A stretch of 64,000 nt of DNA, from the NCBI RefSeq assembly GCF_003515945.1, contig NZ_QWLM01000002.1, forward strand, positions 124,001 to 188,000. The letters are read 5' to 3'. Below, piece by piece: positions 49,441-57,856 of this stretch. The translations under genes were made by a program, and so were the position numbers. Source of the DNA: Dermacoccus abyssi (GTDB lineage: Bacteria > Actinomycetota > Actinomycetes > Actinomycetales > Dermatophilaceae). Within the stretch, counting starts at the first letter, position 1. Each line of letters begins with the position of its first letter. The notes below the pieces were generated by a model. The model saw nothing but the letters and a program-made list of their open reading frames with translations, made no database searches and was not told the origin of the DNA.

Positions 49441-50940
49441 TCAGTTGCCCGTGAGCTTCTCGCGCAGAGCGGCGAGAGCCTCGTCGGAAGCCAGCGTGCC
49501 CTCGGCCGGCGTCGAGCTCGAGGACGAGCTGGACGAGGAGGACGACGAAGACGTCGAGGACGAGGAGGAAGCGCTCGAGCTGTAGGACGTCGGGGCCGTC
49601 TCGCCGGAGGCAGCAGCCTCGGCGTCGTCCTTGCGCGCCTGCTCGATCTGAGCCTGGTGAGCCTCCCAGCGAGCGTGGGCGTCCGCGTACTGCTTCTCCC
49701 ACTTCTCGCGCTGAGCCTCGTAGCCCTCGAGCCACTCGTTGGTCTCCGGGTCGAACCCCTCGGGGTACTTGTAGTTACCCTGCTCGTCGTACTCGGCAGC
49801 CATGCCGTACAGCGTCGGGTCGAACTCGGCAGCCGCGGCGCCGTCCTCGTTGGCCTGCTTGAGGGACAGCGAGATGCGACGACGCTCGAGGTCGATGTCG
49901 ATCACCTTGACGAAGATGTCGGAACCGACCGTGACGACCTGCTCCGGCAGCTCCACGTGACGCTCAGCGAGCTCGGAGATGTGGACGAGGCCCTCGATGC
50001 CGTCCTCGACGCGAACGAACGCACCGAACGGAACGAGCTTCGTGACCTTGCCCGGCACGACCTGGCCGATGGCGTGCGTGCGAGCGAAGTGCTGCCACGG
50101 GTCTTCCTGCGTCGCCTTGAGCGAGAGGGAGACGCGCTCGCGGTCCATGTCGACGTCGAGAACCTCGACGGTGACTTCCTGACCGACCTCGACGACCTCG
50201 GACGGGTGGTCAATGTGCTTCCAGGACAGCTCGGAGACGTGAACGAGACCGTCGACGCCACCGAGGTCGACGAACGCACCGAAGTTGACGATGGACGAGA
50301 CGACGCCGGAACGCACCTGGCCCTTCTGCAGCTCCTTGAGGAACGTGGTGCGGACCTCGGACTGGGTCTGCTCGAGCCACGCGCGACGCGACAGAACGAC
50401 GTTGTTGCGGTTCTTGTCGAGCTCGATGATCTTGGCCTCGATCTCCTTGCCGACGTACGGCTGGAGGTCGCGGACGCGACGCATCTCCACGAGCGAAGCC
50501 GGGAGGAAGCCGCGCAGGCCGATGTCGAGGATGAGACCACCCTTGACGACCTCGATGACCGTACCGGTGACGACGCCGTCGTCTTCCTTGATCTTCTCGA
50601 TCGTGCCCCAGGCGCGCTCGTACTGCGCACGCTTCTTGGACAGGATGAGGCGGCCTTCCTTGTCCTCCTTCTGGAGAACGAGGGCTTCGACCTCGTCACC
50701 GACGTTGACGACCTCACCGGGGTCGACGTCGTGCTTGATCGAGAGCTCGCGCGAGGGGATGACACCCTCGGTCTTGTAACCGATGTCGAGGAGAACCTCG
50801 TCGCGGTCAACCTTGACGATGACACCTTCGACGATGTCACCGTCGTTGAAGTGCTTGATCGTCGCGTCGATGGCGGCGAGCAGCTCTTCCTCCGAACCGA
50901 TGTCGTTGACAGCGATCTGGGAGGTCGTAGTGGAAGTCAT
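49441..50940 (-). CDS. rpsA: 30S ribosomal protein S1 with a serine-rich C-terminal tract
   Basis: Binds mRNA at the ribosome and helps translation initiation. The 499-residue protein (ATG at 50940) holds four S1 RNA-binding repeats; clear ones are VEGVIVKVDRDEVLLDIGYK, VTGTVIEVVKGGLILDIGLR, SGVVSSIVNFGAFVDLGGVD and VPGKVTKLVPFGAFVRVEDG. Four repeats is the usual actinobacterial form. After them comes a charged helix-forming stretch, then at about residues 452-476 a tract with some 22 serines in 25 positions, then TLASDEALAALREKLTGN. The serine codons are mixed, so the tract is not a simple DNA repeat. No strong ribosome-binding site precedes the ATG. Confidence 0.96.
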   Translation of the reverse strand: MTSTTTSQIAVNDIGSEEELLAAIDATIKHFNDGDIVEGVIVKVDRDEVLLDIGYKTEGVIPSRELSIKHDVDPGEVVNVGDEVEALVLQKEDKEGRLILSKKRAQYERAWGTIEKIKEDDGVVTGTVIEVVKGGLILDIGLRGFLPASLVEMRRVRDLQPYVGKEIEAKIIELDKNRNNVVLSRRAWLEQTQSEVRTTFLKELQKGQVRSGVVSSIVNFGAFVDLGGVDGLVHVSELSWKHIDHPSEVVEVGQEVTVEVLDVDMDRERVSLSLKATQEDPWQHFARTHAIGQVVPGKVTKLVPFGAFVRVEDGIEGLVHISELAERHVELPEQVVTVGSDIFVKVIDIDLERRRISLSLKQANEDGAAAAEFDPTLYGMAAEYDEQGNYKYPEGFDPETNEWLEGYEAQREKWEKQYADAHARWEAHQAQIEQARKDDAEAAASGETAPTSYSSSASSSSSTSSSSSSSSSSSSSTPAEGTLASDEALAALREKLTGN

Positions 50941-51330
50941 GTGTAAGAAGTAACTTTCGGTGGGCAATTCGGGAGGACGCACAGCCGGAAGGCGCACGCC
51001 CTGAGCGGACAGAACAAGCTAGGTATCGCACTCGAAACTCACGGTGCACGGCCGTAAGAAGCGTCCGCGCGTTGTGATTCTCGAACGTCTCGCCTTCGGT
51101 CACCTGGTCGTTCCCACTGCGCGGTCCTTCGGCCTGTGACAGCCTTGTGAGCGCAGTTCGGGTCGGATCCGACGTGATCGGGCACGAAACCACAGCGATA
51201 CGCGCCTTCATCCTATCGAACGGCGCACCGTCACCCAAACCGGGCCTGGGAACGCGCTGGACGCTCGTCGCCGCGTCATTCCGCGGGGCCGCGACGACGG
51301 ACGGCCTCCCCCTCCCGTAGCGTCGGGGCC
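50941..51330. other. 390-base intergenic region between rpsA and a methyltransferase gene
   Basis: Divergent promoter region for rpsA (-) and the methyltransferase (+). I see no convincing ORF, tRNA or hairpin terminator in it. TAGCTT-like and TAGCGT boxes are candidates for -10 elements of the two genes. The long leader on the rpsA side could hold S1 autoregulatory structure, which I cannot resolve by eye. Confidence 0.6.
51318..51323 (+). promoter_or_regulatory. putative -10 box for leaderless methyltransferase mRNA
   Basis: TAGCGT (TANNNT) lies 7 bases before the ATG at 51331 with no ribosome-binding site between; same arrangement as at the GH15 gene and cobQ. Confidence 0.35.
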
Positions 51331-52167
51331 ATGAACGAGACGCCCGACCGCGCCGGTCGCTTCACCGTATCGGGGCCAGAGAGCACCCGGGCCAATCGCG
51401 CCTGGTGGGACGGCGAGGCCGACGAGTACATGGCCGAGCACGGCGCCTTCCTCGGTGACGCCGAGCTCGTCTGGGGTCCGGAGGGCTGGACCGAGGCGGA
51501 ATTGCGCATTCTGGGCCCGGAGGGCTGCCTCGACGGGCGTGACGTGCTCGAGTTCGGCTCGGGAGCAGCACAGGCCGGACGTTGGTGCGCCGGCCAGGGA
51601 GCGCGGGTCGTCGCCACCGACCTGTCCCTGGGCATGCTGCGCCAGGGCGCACACATCGATGACACCCGGCGAGCGGCGACCGTGCCGAACCACACCGGGC
51701 CAGCTCTCGCGCAGTGTGACGCGTCGCGCCTGCCCTTCGCCGACAACGCGTTCGACGTCGTGTTCTCCGCCTTCGGCGCCGTTCCGTTCATCGCCGACAC
51801 GGCTGCCCTCATGCGCGAACTCGCCCGCGTGACGAAGCCCGGCGGCCTCGTCGCCTTCTCCACGACGCACCCTCTTCGCTGGACGCTTCCCGACGTGCCC
51901 GACGAGAGCGGCCTTCTCGTCACGTACTCCTACTTCGACACGACGCCCTACGCCGAGGCGCGCGGTGAGCGAGTGCTGTACGCCGAGCACCACCGCACCC
52001 TCGAAGCCCGCGTGGCGGAGCTGCTCGGCGCCGGGCTCGTCCTCGAACAGCTGCGCGAGTTGCCATGGAAGGAGTCGAACAACCAGACGTGGGGCGGCTG
52101 GAGTCCCCTTCGAGGAAATCTCGTGCCGGGCACGCTCGTCCTCACCGGGCGAAAGCCCCGAACCTGA
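51331..52167 (+). CDS. class I SAM-dependent methyltransferase
   Basis: Rossmann-fold methyltransferase of 278 residues. SAM motif I is LEFGSGAAQAGRWCAGQG, followed by ARVVATDLSLGML (acidic end of strand 2), CDASRLPFADNAFDVVFSAF and VTKPGGLVAFSTTHP. The substrate is unknown. A methyltransferase of this type next to rpsA is, to my recollection, a recurring neighbour in actinobacteria. It stands alone between a probable leaderless promoter and a strong terminator hairpin. Confidence 0.88.
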   Translation: MNETPDRAGRFTVSGPESTRANRAWWDGEADEYMAEHGAFLGDAELVWGPEGWTEAELRILGPEGCLDGRDVLEFGSGAAQAGRWCAGQGARVVATDLSLGMLRQGAHIDDTRRAATVPNHTGPALAQCDASRLPFADNAFDVVFSAFGAVPFIADTAALMRELARVTKPGGLVAFSTTHPLRWTLPDVPDESGLLVTYSYFDTTPYAEARGERVLYAEHHRTLEARVAELLGAGLVLEQLRELPWKESNNQTWGGWSPLRGNLVPGTLVLTGRKPRT

Positions 52168-52230
52168 AGATGCTCGCCATGAACAACGGCGGCCACAGGC
52201 ACCTGGAGACGTCCGCAAGGCCGACGGATA

Positions 52231-52272
52231 ACGAGAGGGCCGACCACGTGGTCACGTGATCGGCCCTCTCGT
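52231..52272. terminator. bidirectional hairpin terminator
   Basis: A perfect 13-base-pair stem (52231-52243 with 52260-52272), with a further palindromic CACGTG inside the loop, lies between the convergent methyltransferase and UDP-glucuronate decarboxylase genes. Confidence 0.8.
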
Positions 52273-52280
52273 TCGTGTTC

Positions 52281-53267
52281 TCAGCGGTTGAGGATGTGCT
52301 CGGTCTCCCCCGCCGGGAGGACGTGCCCTTCGTCGGCCTCGGGGTGCTCGCGGAACCAAGCGATGGTGCGCTCCAGACCCGTCTCGACGCTCACCTTCGG
52401 CGACCAGCCGAGAAGCGCCTGCGCCTTCGTCGTGTCCGGACGGCGCACGGTCGGGTCGTCCGTCGGGCGCGCGATGTACTGAATCTCGGACGAGGTACCC
52501 GTGAGGTCGATGATCCACTGCGCGAGGTCACGCATCGAGATCTCGTGCGGGTTGCCGATGTTGACCGGGCCCGGGTCGTGCGTCTCGAGCAGCATCGCGA
52601 GGATGCCGTCGACGAGGTCGTCCACGTAGCAGATCGAACGGGTCTGGCTACCGTCGCCGCTCACCGTCACCGGTTCACCGGCCAGCGCCTGACGCACGAA
52701 GTTCGGGATGGCTCGACCGTCGTTGGGGCGCATGCGCGGACCGAACGTGTTGAAGATGCGAACGATTGACGCATCGACCCCACGGTTGTCGCGATAAGCG
52801 AGAACGAGAGCCTCGGCGTAGCGCTTTGCCTCGTCGTAGACGCCGCGCGGACCCACCGGGTTGACGTGCCCCCAGTACGTCTCGGGCTGCGGGTGAACCT
52901 GCGGGTCACCGTAGACCTCGGACGTCGACGCCAGGACGAGCCTCGCGCCCTTTCGTTGAGCCAGCTCGAGCGCGTTCTGCGTACCCATCGACCCGACGCG
53001 CAGCGTCTCGATCGGCATCTTGAGATAGTCGACCGGAGAGGCGGGCGAGGCGAAGTGCAGGACGCCGTCGACGTCGCCGTCGATGTCGAACGGTTCCGTC
53101 ACGTCGTGCTCGACGAGAGTGAAGCGATCACCCACGAGGTGGGCGACGTTGGTGGCGCGGCCGGTGACGAAGTTGTCGACGGCCACCACTGAATGACCCC
53201 CACGGAGCAGGGTCTCGCCCAAGTGTGAGCCGAGAAACCCTGCCCCGCCGGTGATGACGACGCGCAT
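52281..53267 (-). CDS. UDP-glucuronate decarboxylase-like NAD-dependent epimerase/dehydratase
   Basis: Short-chain dehydrogenase of the extended type, 328 residues. The N-terminal NAD loop is [19 protein letters not shown]; the active site has STSEVYGDP and the YxxxK pair in [31 protein letters not shown] is characteristic of UDP-glucuronate decarboxylases, which form UDP-xylose. A nucleotide-sugar epimerase or dehydratase with another substrate remains possible. It follows the DUF3068 gene by 2 bases and belongs to the envelope-glycan region. Confidence 0.85.
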   Translation of the reverse strand: MRVVITGGAGFLGSHLGETLLRGGHSVVAVDNFVTGRATNVAHLVGDRFTLVEHDVTEPFDIDGDVDGVLHFASPASPVDYLKMPIETLRVGSMGTQNALELAQRKGARLVLASTSEVYGDPQVHPQPETYWGHVNPVGPRGVYDEAKRYAEALVLAYRDNRGVDASIVRIFNTFGPRMRPNDGRAIPNFVRQALAGEPVTVSGDGSQTRSICYVDDLVDGILAMLLETHDPGPVNIGNPHEISMRDLAQWIIDLTGTSSEIQYIARPTDDPTVRRPDTTKAQALLGWSPKVSVETGLERTIAWFREHPEADEGHVLPAGETEHILNR

Positions 53268-53269
53268 GG

Positions 53270-54325
53270 TCAGTACTGAACCCCGTCGTCGCGGCGGTCA
53301 CCGAACACCATGTTGGCGTTGTCGTTCCCGTTGCCGTCACGGTAGTCATCGCGGTAGTCGTCGCGACGCTCCTCGGCGTGGGCACCGACCGTGCGGCGCG
53401 AACGCATCGACACGATGAGACCCAGGACCAGGGCGAGCAGACCCAGCAGGCCGAGCACGAGCGGCGCCCAGTTACGCAGAATGTTGAGCTGGCTGCCCTT
53501 CGACTTGTACTCGTCGACGTTCTTGGCCACCGTCTCCGGCGTCATCGTGGAGGTCGTGTCCATCGCGTTGACGGGCTCCTGGCCCTCCAGCTCGAGCGTC
53601 TGCTTCTGCTTCTCCTGAAGCTTCATCATGACGCCGGTCACCGGGTCGACCCAGATGGTGCGCTCGTTGGCGTACGTGCGGTCGGCCGTCTGCTTGCCCT
53701 TGTCGAGACCGAAGATCTCACCGGGGACGTCCATCTTGGTGAACGCCGTCTTCGGGACCGACTGCGTGAACTTGTACGTCTTCATGCCGTTGATCTTGTC
53801 CTCGCCCGCGAACTTCACGGGGATGGCCTTGGCAAGCGTTGTGTCCCAATACTCGTACTTGGCGTCCTTGTCGACCTGGAAGGGGAACTTGATCGTGTGA
53901 CCCTTGATGTCGACCGGCTTGCCGTTGAGCTCGTTACCGTCCCACTTGACGGCCTCGCCCGTGGAGCGGTCGATGGCGACCCGCTGCGTCGTGGCACTCA
54001 TCGGCGGGGCCTTCATCTGGCCCTTGTCGTCGAAGTTGTCGGTGGACTGCCACTGGTCGATGACGACGACGTCGCGACCGAGCTCCTCCGAGACCTTCTC
54101 GCTCGCGGCCTTGTCGGCCACGACGGTTGCCTTGGTGAGGATCTTGCCGCTGCCGCCCTTCACCTTGTCGGCGTCGAAGTACTTCGCGTTGTCGTCAGCC
54201 ACGGTCTGCTGCGTGTTCTGGTTGAGCGGAACGACCGCGAGTTTGGGGTAGGCGTGGAACCGCATGAGGAGCGCCATCGTGAGGAAGAACGCCCCGAATC
54301 CGATCATCACAGCAGCCTTGCGCAC
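53270..54325 (-). CDS. DUF3068 (PorA-family) membrane protein
   Basis: A 351-residue protein with an N-terminal membrane anchor (about 5-25), a large presumably extracytoplasmic domain (about 30-280, with [34 protein letters not shown] and [18 protein letters not shown]), a second membrane helix (about 285-310) and a charged Asp/Arg/Asn tail. The family is widespread in actinobacteria and has no firm function. The GTG start is supported by AGGAGG 5 bases upstream. It is coupled (2-base gap) to the UDP-glucuronate decarboxylase-like gene, so a role at the cell surface is an inference from context. Confidence 0.85.
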   Translation of the reverse strand: MRKAAVMIGFGAFFLTMALLMRFHAYPKLAVVPLNQNTQQTVADDNAKYFDADKVKGGSGKILTKATVVADKAASEKVSEELGRDVVVIDQWQSTDNFDDKGQMKAPPMSATTQRVAIDRSTGEAVKWDGNELNGKPVDIKGHTIKFPFQVDKDAKYEYWDTTLAKAIPVKFAGEDKINGMKTYKFTQSVPKTAFTKMDVPGEIFGLDKGKQTADRTYANERTIWVDPVTGVMMKLQEKQKQTLELEGQEPVNAMDTTSTMTPETVAKNVDEYKSKGSQLNILRNWAPLVLGLLGLLALVLGLIVSMRSRRTVGAHAEERRDDYRDDYRDGNGNDNANMVFGDRRDDGVQY

Positions 54326-54395
54326 TGGATCCTCCTAGGGGAACGAAAAAACTTACGCGACGGTAACACCTTCGAAGCCCCTCGTGTGACCCGAT

Positions 54396-54974
54396 TCACG
54401 AAGTAGATGACCTCGGACGTTCCCACAGCGCCAGAACAGAGTCCACCACGTCGATGAGACCTAGGTCACTCGCCACGCCGAGAAAGTGGACACCGGCGGC
54501 TCTCGCAGCCATTTCGTCGGACTCCGCATCGCCGACGAAGAGGGTTCGCTTCCGCCCGATCCAGCGGTTCTCGGCCACCACGGCGTCGATGAGGCCGGGC
54601 GACGGTTTACGGCAGGTGCACTCCCCTGAGGCATGCGGGCACAGGCGGATGTCGTCGAGGTGGGCGCCCTCGGCTGCCAACTGCTCGACGAGGTGCGCGT
54701 GGACGGTTGCCAGGGCGTCCCAGGTGAGCGCGCCTGTCGAGATCCCGCGCTGGTTCGTCACGAGGACCACCGGCACCCCGAGGGCGTTGAGCCGTGCCAC
54801 GGATTCGGCAGCGCCGGGTAGCAACTCGAAGTCGCCGAGTGTGCGATAGCCGGGCCCCAGAACGTTGAGCGTGCCGTCACGGTCGAGCAGCACGGCGTCG
54901 AGACCCCCGGTGACGGGTGGTGGAGGCAACGGCTCGTGGGCGAGGCCGCAGAGCCACTCCCGCGTCGGCGTCAC
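54396..54974 (-). CDS. gmhB: D,D-heptose 1,7-bisphosphate phosphatase (HAD family)
   Basis: Removes the 7-phosphate from heptose 1,7-bisphosphate. HAD motif I is LLDRDGTLN, motif II is VTNQRG, and the zinc-binding loop CPHASGECTCRKPSPGLI is typical of GmhB and the HisB phosphatase; FVGDAESDEMAA supplies motif III/IV. The start is taken as the GTG at 54974, 2 bases after the gmhA stop, giving 192 residues; there is no clear ribosome-binding site, so coupled translation is likely. The histidinol-phosphatase alternative is less likely because gmhA and a heptose kinase adjoin. Confidence 0.88.
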   Translation of the reverse strand: MTPTREWLCGLAHEPLPPPPVTGGLDAVLLDRDGTLNVLGPGYRTLGDFELLPGAAESVARLNALGVPVVLVTNQRGISTGALTWDALATVHAHLVEQLAAEGAHLDDIRLCPHASGECTCRKPSPGLIDAVVAENRWIGRKRTLFVGDAESDEMAARAAGVHFLGVASDLGLIDVVDSVLALWERPRSSTS

Positions 54975-54976
54975 GG

Positions 54977-55600
54977 TCAGGAGCGCAGGCTGAGGACGTC
55001 GACAGCCTCGCACCAGGCGTGGGCCCACAGCATGTGGACCTCCTGGATGCGTGGCGTCTGCACGCTCGGCACGACGAGGAGGTGGTCGACGGCGTCCCGC
55101 AGGTGCTCACCGCCGAGCCCGGTCATCGCGATCGTCGTCACGCCCATCTCCCGCGCCGTCGCGACGGACTGCACGATGTTGGCGCTGCGACCGCTCGTCG
55201 ACATCGCGACGTAGACGTCACCGGGGCGCGCGAGGGCGCGAACACCGCGGTCGAAGACGTGCTCGTAGCCGTAGTCGTTGCCGATGGCAGTGATCGACGA
55301 CAGACTCTCGGCCAGGTTCACCGCCGGAAGCGGTGCCCGGTCGTGGATGCACTTGCCGATGAACTCGGCCGCGACGTGGGACGCGATCGCTGCAGACCCT
55401 CCGTTGCCGGCGACGAGCACCTTGCCGCCTGCGGCGAGCGAACTGACGAGGGCCTCGCCGGCGGCACGCACTTGGGCCAAGAGTTCGGGTTCCCGCAGCG
55501 CCTCGGCGAGGTGCAGCCAGGCGTCGATGCCTGCATCGAGCTGCGCGGTCGTCGCGGCGCCGATGGCGTCGGGCGTGACGTCCTCGATCGGGTGAGCCAT
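54977..55600 (-). CDS. gmhA: sedoheptulose-7-phosphate isomerase (SIS domain)
   Basis: Converts sedoheptulose-7-phosphate to D-glycero-D-manno-heptose-7-phosphate. The 207-residue protein is a single SIS domain with KVLVAGNGGSAAIASHVAAE, LAESLSSITAIGNDYGYEHV (which carries the family's polar active-site residues), AMSTSGRSANIVQSVATARE and a C-terminal EVHMLWAHAWCEAVD. The ATG overlaps the stop of the upstream kinase (TGATG). The sedoheptulose substrate links this locus to the pentose phosphate pathway. Confidence 0.93.
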   Translation of the reverse strand: MAHPIEDVTPDAIGAATTAQLDAGIDAWLHLAEALREPELLAQVRAAGEALVSSLAAGGKVLVAGNGGSAAIASHVAAEFIGKCIHDRAPLPAVNLAESLSSITAIGNDYGYEHVFDRGVRALARPGDVYVAMSTSGRSANIVQSVATAREMGVTTIAMTGLGGEHLRDAVDHLLVVPSVQTPRIQEVHMLWAHAWCEAVDVLSLRS

Positions 55601-56703
55601 CAGTTCTGTCCTCTCCAGGTCGTGACGCCGTCGCGGCTGAAGATCGGCTCGGAGACGGTGAGGCCGAGGTCGATGAGTTCCTGCGCCACGAGGTGGCGAC
55701 GCTCGAACTCGCAGACGAAGACCATGTGGCCGCCTCCCCCGGCGCCGGTGACCTTGCCTCCGAGGGCACCGCTCGCGAGGGCACGCTTCATCGCCTCGTC
55801 GATGAGCGGCGTCGTGATGCGCTCCGACATCTTCTGCTTCTCGCGCCACGCTTCACCGAGGAGGTGCCCGATCGTGTCGACCTCGCCGCGCACGAGAGCG
55901 ATCTTCATCTGGGCCGCGAGTTCCTTCTGGGCCCGCAGGCCTTCGAGCGCGGTCGCGTTGCCCGTCTCGTACCGGCTGCGCTGGTCCTCGATGATGTGGT
56001 CGCTCACGCGCGTCTGACCCGTGAAGGCGAGCAGCATGTTGTGCTCGAGCTCGTGCACCGTCGATTCGCGCACGCGCAACGGATTGACGACAACCTGGTC
56101 ACCGGTGAACTCGATGAAGTTGAAGCCGCCGAACGCTGCGGCGTACTGGTCCTGCGAACCACCGGGGATGCCGAGGTCCTCACGTTCGAGGCGGTAGGCG
56201 AGTTCGGCGATCTCGTACTCGGTGAGATCGAGGCCGCAGTGCTGCGCGACGAGACCGATGACGGAGACCATGACGGCGCTCGAGCTGCCGAGGCCCGACC
56301 CGGGCGGCGCTGCGGTGTGGAGGAACAGGTCGAAGCCCGTGACGGCGTGCGCGCCCGGAATCGTCCGGATGCGCGCGATGGCGGCCTTGGGAAGGTCGAG
56401 CTGTCCGTTGTACTCCACGGGGTCGTCGACGCCGAACCCGATCGAGTACCCGAAGTCGAGGGACTGCACGGTGATGCGACCGTCTGTGCGCGGGCGCAGT
56501 GTCGAATAGGCGAACTGGCTGATGGTGCCCGACAGAACGCAGCCGCCCTCACGTTCGGGGAACGGTGCCACGTCCGTGCCGCCGCCGGCGAAACTCACCC
56601 GCAGCGGAGCACGCGCTCGCAGAACGGGTTTGCGGTAATCGAGATAGTCACGACCGGCCGGTGCGGCGTCGCCTGTGGGGGTTGCCCCCTCATGAGCCTT
56701 CAT
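55600..56703 (-). CDS. hddA: D-glycero-D-manno-heptose-7-phosphate kinase (GHMP family)
   Basis: Phosphorylates the anomeric carbon of heptose-7-phosphate. The 367-residue GHMP kinase has RARAPLRVSFAGGGTDVAPF at the N terminus, the ATP loop PPGSGLGSSSAVMVSVIGL, GIPGGSQDQYAAAFGGFN and the C-terminal GKVTGAGGGGHMVFVCE. Position ahead of gmhA and gmhB matches the hddA-gmhA-gmhB set known from the GDP-heptose pathway and from Mycobacterium tuberculosis. A galactokinase or L-fucokinase-like role is the alternative from sequence alone. No nucleotidyltransferase (HddC) is visible in this window. GGAGG lies about 10 bases before the ATG. Confidence 0.88.
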   Translation of the reverse strand: MKAHEGATPTGDAAPAGRDYLDYRKPVLRARAPLRVSFAGGGTDVAPFPEREGGCVLSGTISQFAYSTLRPRTDGRITVQSLDFGYSIGFGVDDPVEYNGQLDLPKAAIARIRTIPGAHAVTGFDLFLHTAAPPGSGLGSSSAVMVSVIGLVAQHCGLDLTEYEIAELAYRLEREDLGIPGGSQDQYAAAFGGFNFIEFTGDQVVVNPLRVRESTVHELEHNMLLAFTGQTRVSDHIIEDQRSRYETGNATALEGLRAQKELAAQMKIALVRGEVDTIGHLLGEAWREKQKMSERITTPLIDEAMKRALASGALGGKVTGAGGGGHMVFVCEFERRHLVAQELIDLGLTVSEPIFSRDGVTTWRGQN

Positions 56704-56776
56704 CTGCGGCTAGCCTCCATTCGACCGATGCGTGCGCGCCGCACGTTACCCGATGGTAAGTGCGAGGGAGATCGAC

Positions 56777-57856
56777 ATGCGCCGCATTCCCGCCATCGGC
56801 CCACTGCGGGCCGTCGCGGCGCTGCTCGTCCTGCTCTCCCACGTCGCCTTCTGGACCGGCGCGGCGAACGTGGACGGTGCTGGGCGCCTGCTGGCGCGAG
56901 GCGACAGCGGTGTCGCCGTGTTCTTCGCGATCTCCGCCTTCCTGCTCACCCGCGGTTACTGCGCCGGACGTGCGACTCCCCCGGACTACGCCCGGCGCCG
57001 CGTCGCGCGCATCATGCCCGCGTACTGGCTCGCCCTGGTGGCCGTTCTCGGCGCTGCCGTCATGATCGACGGGACCGTCGGCTCGCTTCGTCAGGTGCTC
57101 ACGCACGTGTTCCTGCTCCAGGGTTTCACCCACGAGAGCTACCGCGCGTTCACCCAGACGTGGAGCCTGACGACCGAGGTCACCTTCTACGTCCTCGTTC
57201 CGGTGATCGGCGCGTGGCTCCTGCGTCGTCGCGCTGCAGGGCGCACCGTCCCTGTCGTGTTGGTGCTCGTGGCGGCCTTCGGGGTCCTCGTCCAGGCGTT
57301 CGCCAGTTCGCAGGGCTCGCCGACGTGGGGGTGGCTCGGCACGAGCGCCCTCGGCCACGCTGCGTGGTTCTGCGTCGGCATCGGGTGGGCTTGGATGCTC
57401 GAACAGCGACCAGGGATTGCCTCGCGCCTCACCGCAGGCCACGCGCTGCTCGTCGCCGTGCTGGCCTACTTGGTGGCCGCCACCCCGCTCGGTGGGCCGA
57501 TCGGTCTGGAGACACCGACGGTTCTCGCGGCGGCGGCCAAGGAGATTCTGTACGGGATTGTCGCCGGCGCCTTGCTCGTGGCGGCGACGAACGCGCCTCG
57601 CGAGGTGCAGCGCCGCTCGTCAACCGGCCTCGCACTCGCGTCCGGCGAGACGAGCTACGGCGTCTTCCTCTGGCACCTCGTCGTGCTCCAGGTGCTCTTC
57701 GCCTCGCTGGGCCTGCGGATCTTCCACGCCCCGTTCGTCCTCGTCCTCACGGTGACGCTCGTCGTCACGTGGTTCCTTGCTGACGCGAGTCGCCGCTTCG
57801 TCGAACGGCCCGCCATCCGCTGGGGGCACCGAGGAGCTCCGCGGCGAACACGCTGA
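56777..57856 (+). CDS. acyltransferase 3 family membrane protein (OafA/YrhL type)
   Basis: Integral membrane O-acyltransferase of 359 residues with about ten hydrophobic helices. It starts at the ATG 56777 (GGGAG 6 bases upstream) with MRRIPAIGPLRAVAALLVLL and continues to the family's histidine LLSHVAFW, GDSGVAVFFAISAFLLTRGY, and RRVARIMPAYWLALV. These proteins acetylate or acylate surface glycans or peptidoglycan. The neighbouring arabinosyltransferase and sugar genes suggest an envelope polysaccharide substrate, an inference from context only. Its last 92 bases overlap the 3' end of the convergent AftD gene. Confidence 0.87.
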   Translation: MRRIPAIGPLRAVAALLVLLSHVAFWTGAANVDGAGRLLARGDSGVAVFFAISAFLLTRGYCAGRATPPDYARRRVARIMPAYWLALVAVLGAAVMIDGTVGSLRQVLTHVFLLQGFTHESYRAFTQTWSLTTEVTFYVLVPVIGAWLLRRRAAGRTVPVVLVLVAAFGVLVQAFASSQGSPTWGWLGTSALGHAAWFCVGIGWAWMLEQRPGIASRLTAGHALLVAVLAYLVAATPLGGPIGLETPTVLAAAAKEILYGIVAGALLVAATNAPREVQRRSSTGLALASGETSYGVFLWHLVVLQVLFASLGLRIFHAPFVLVLTVTLVVTWFLADASRRFVERPAIRWGHRGAPRRTR

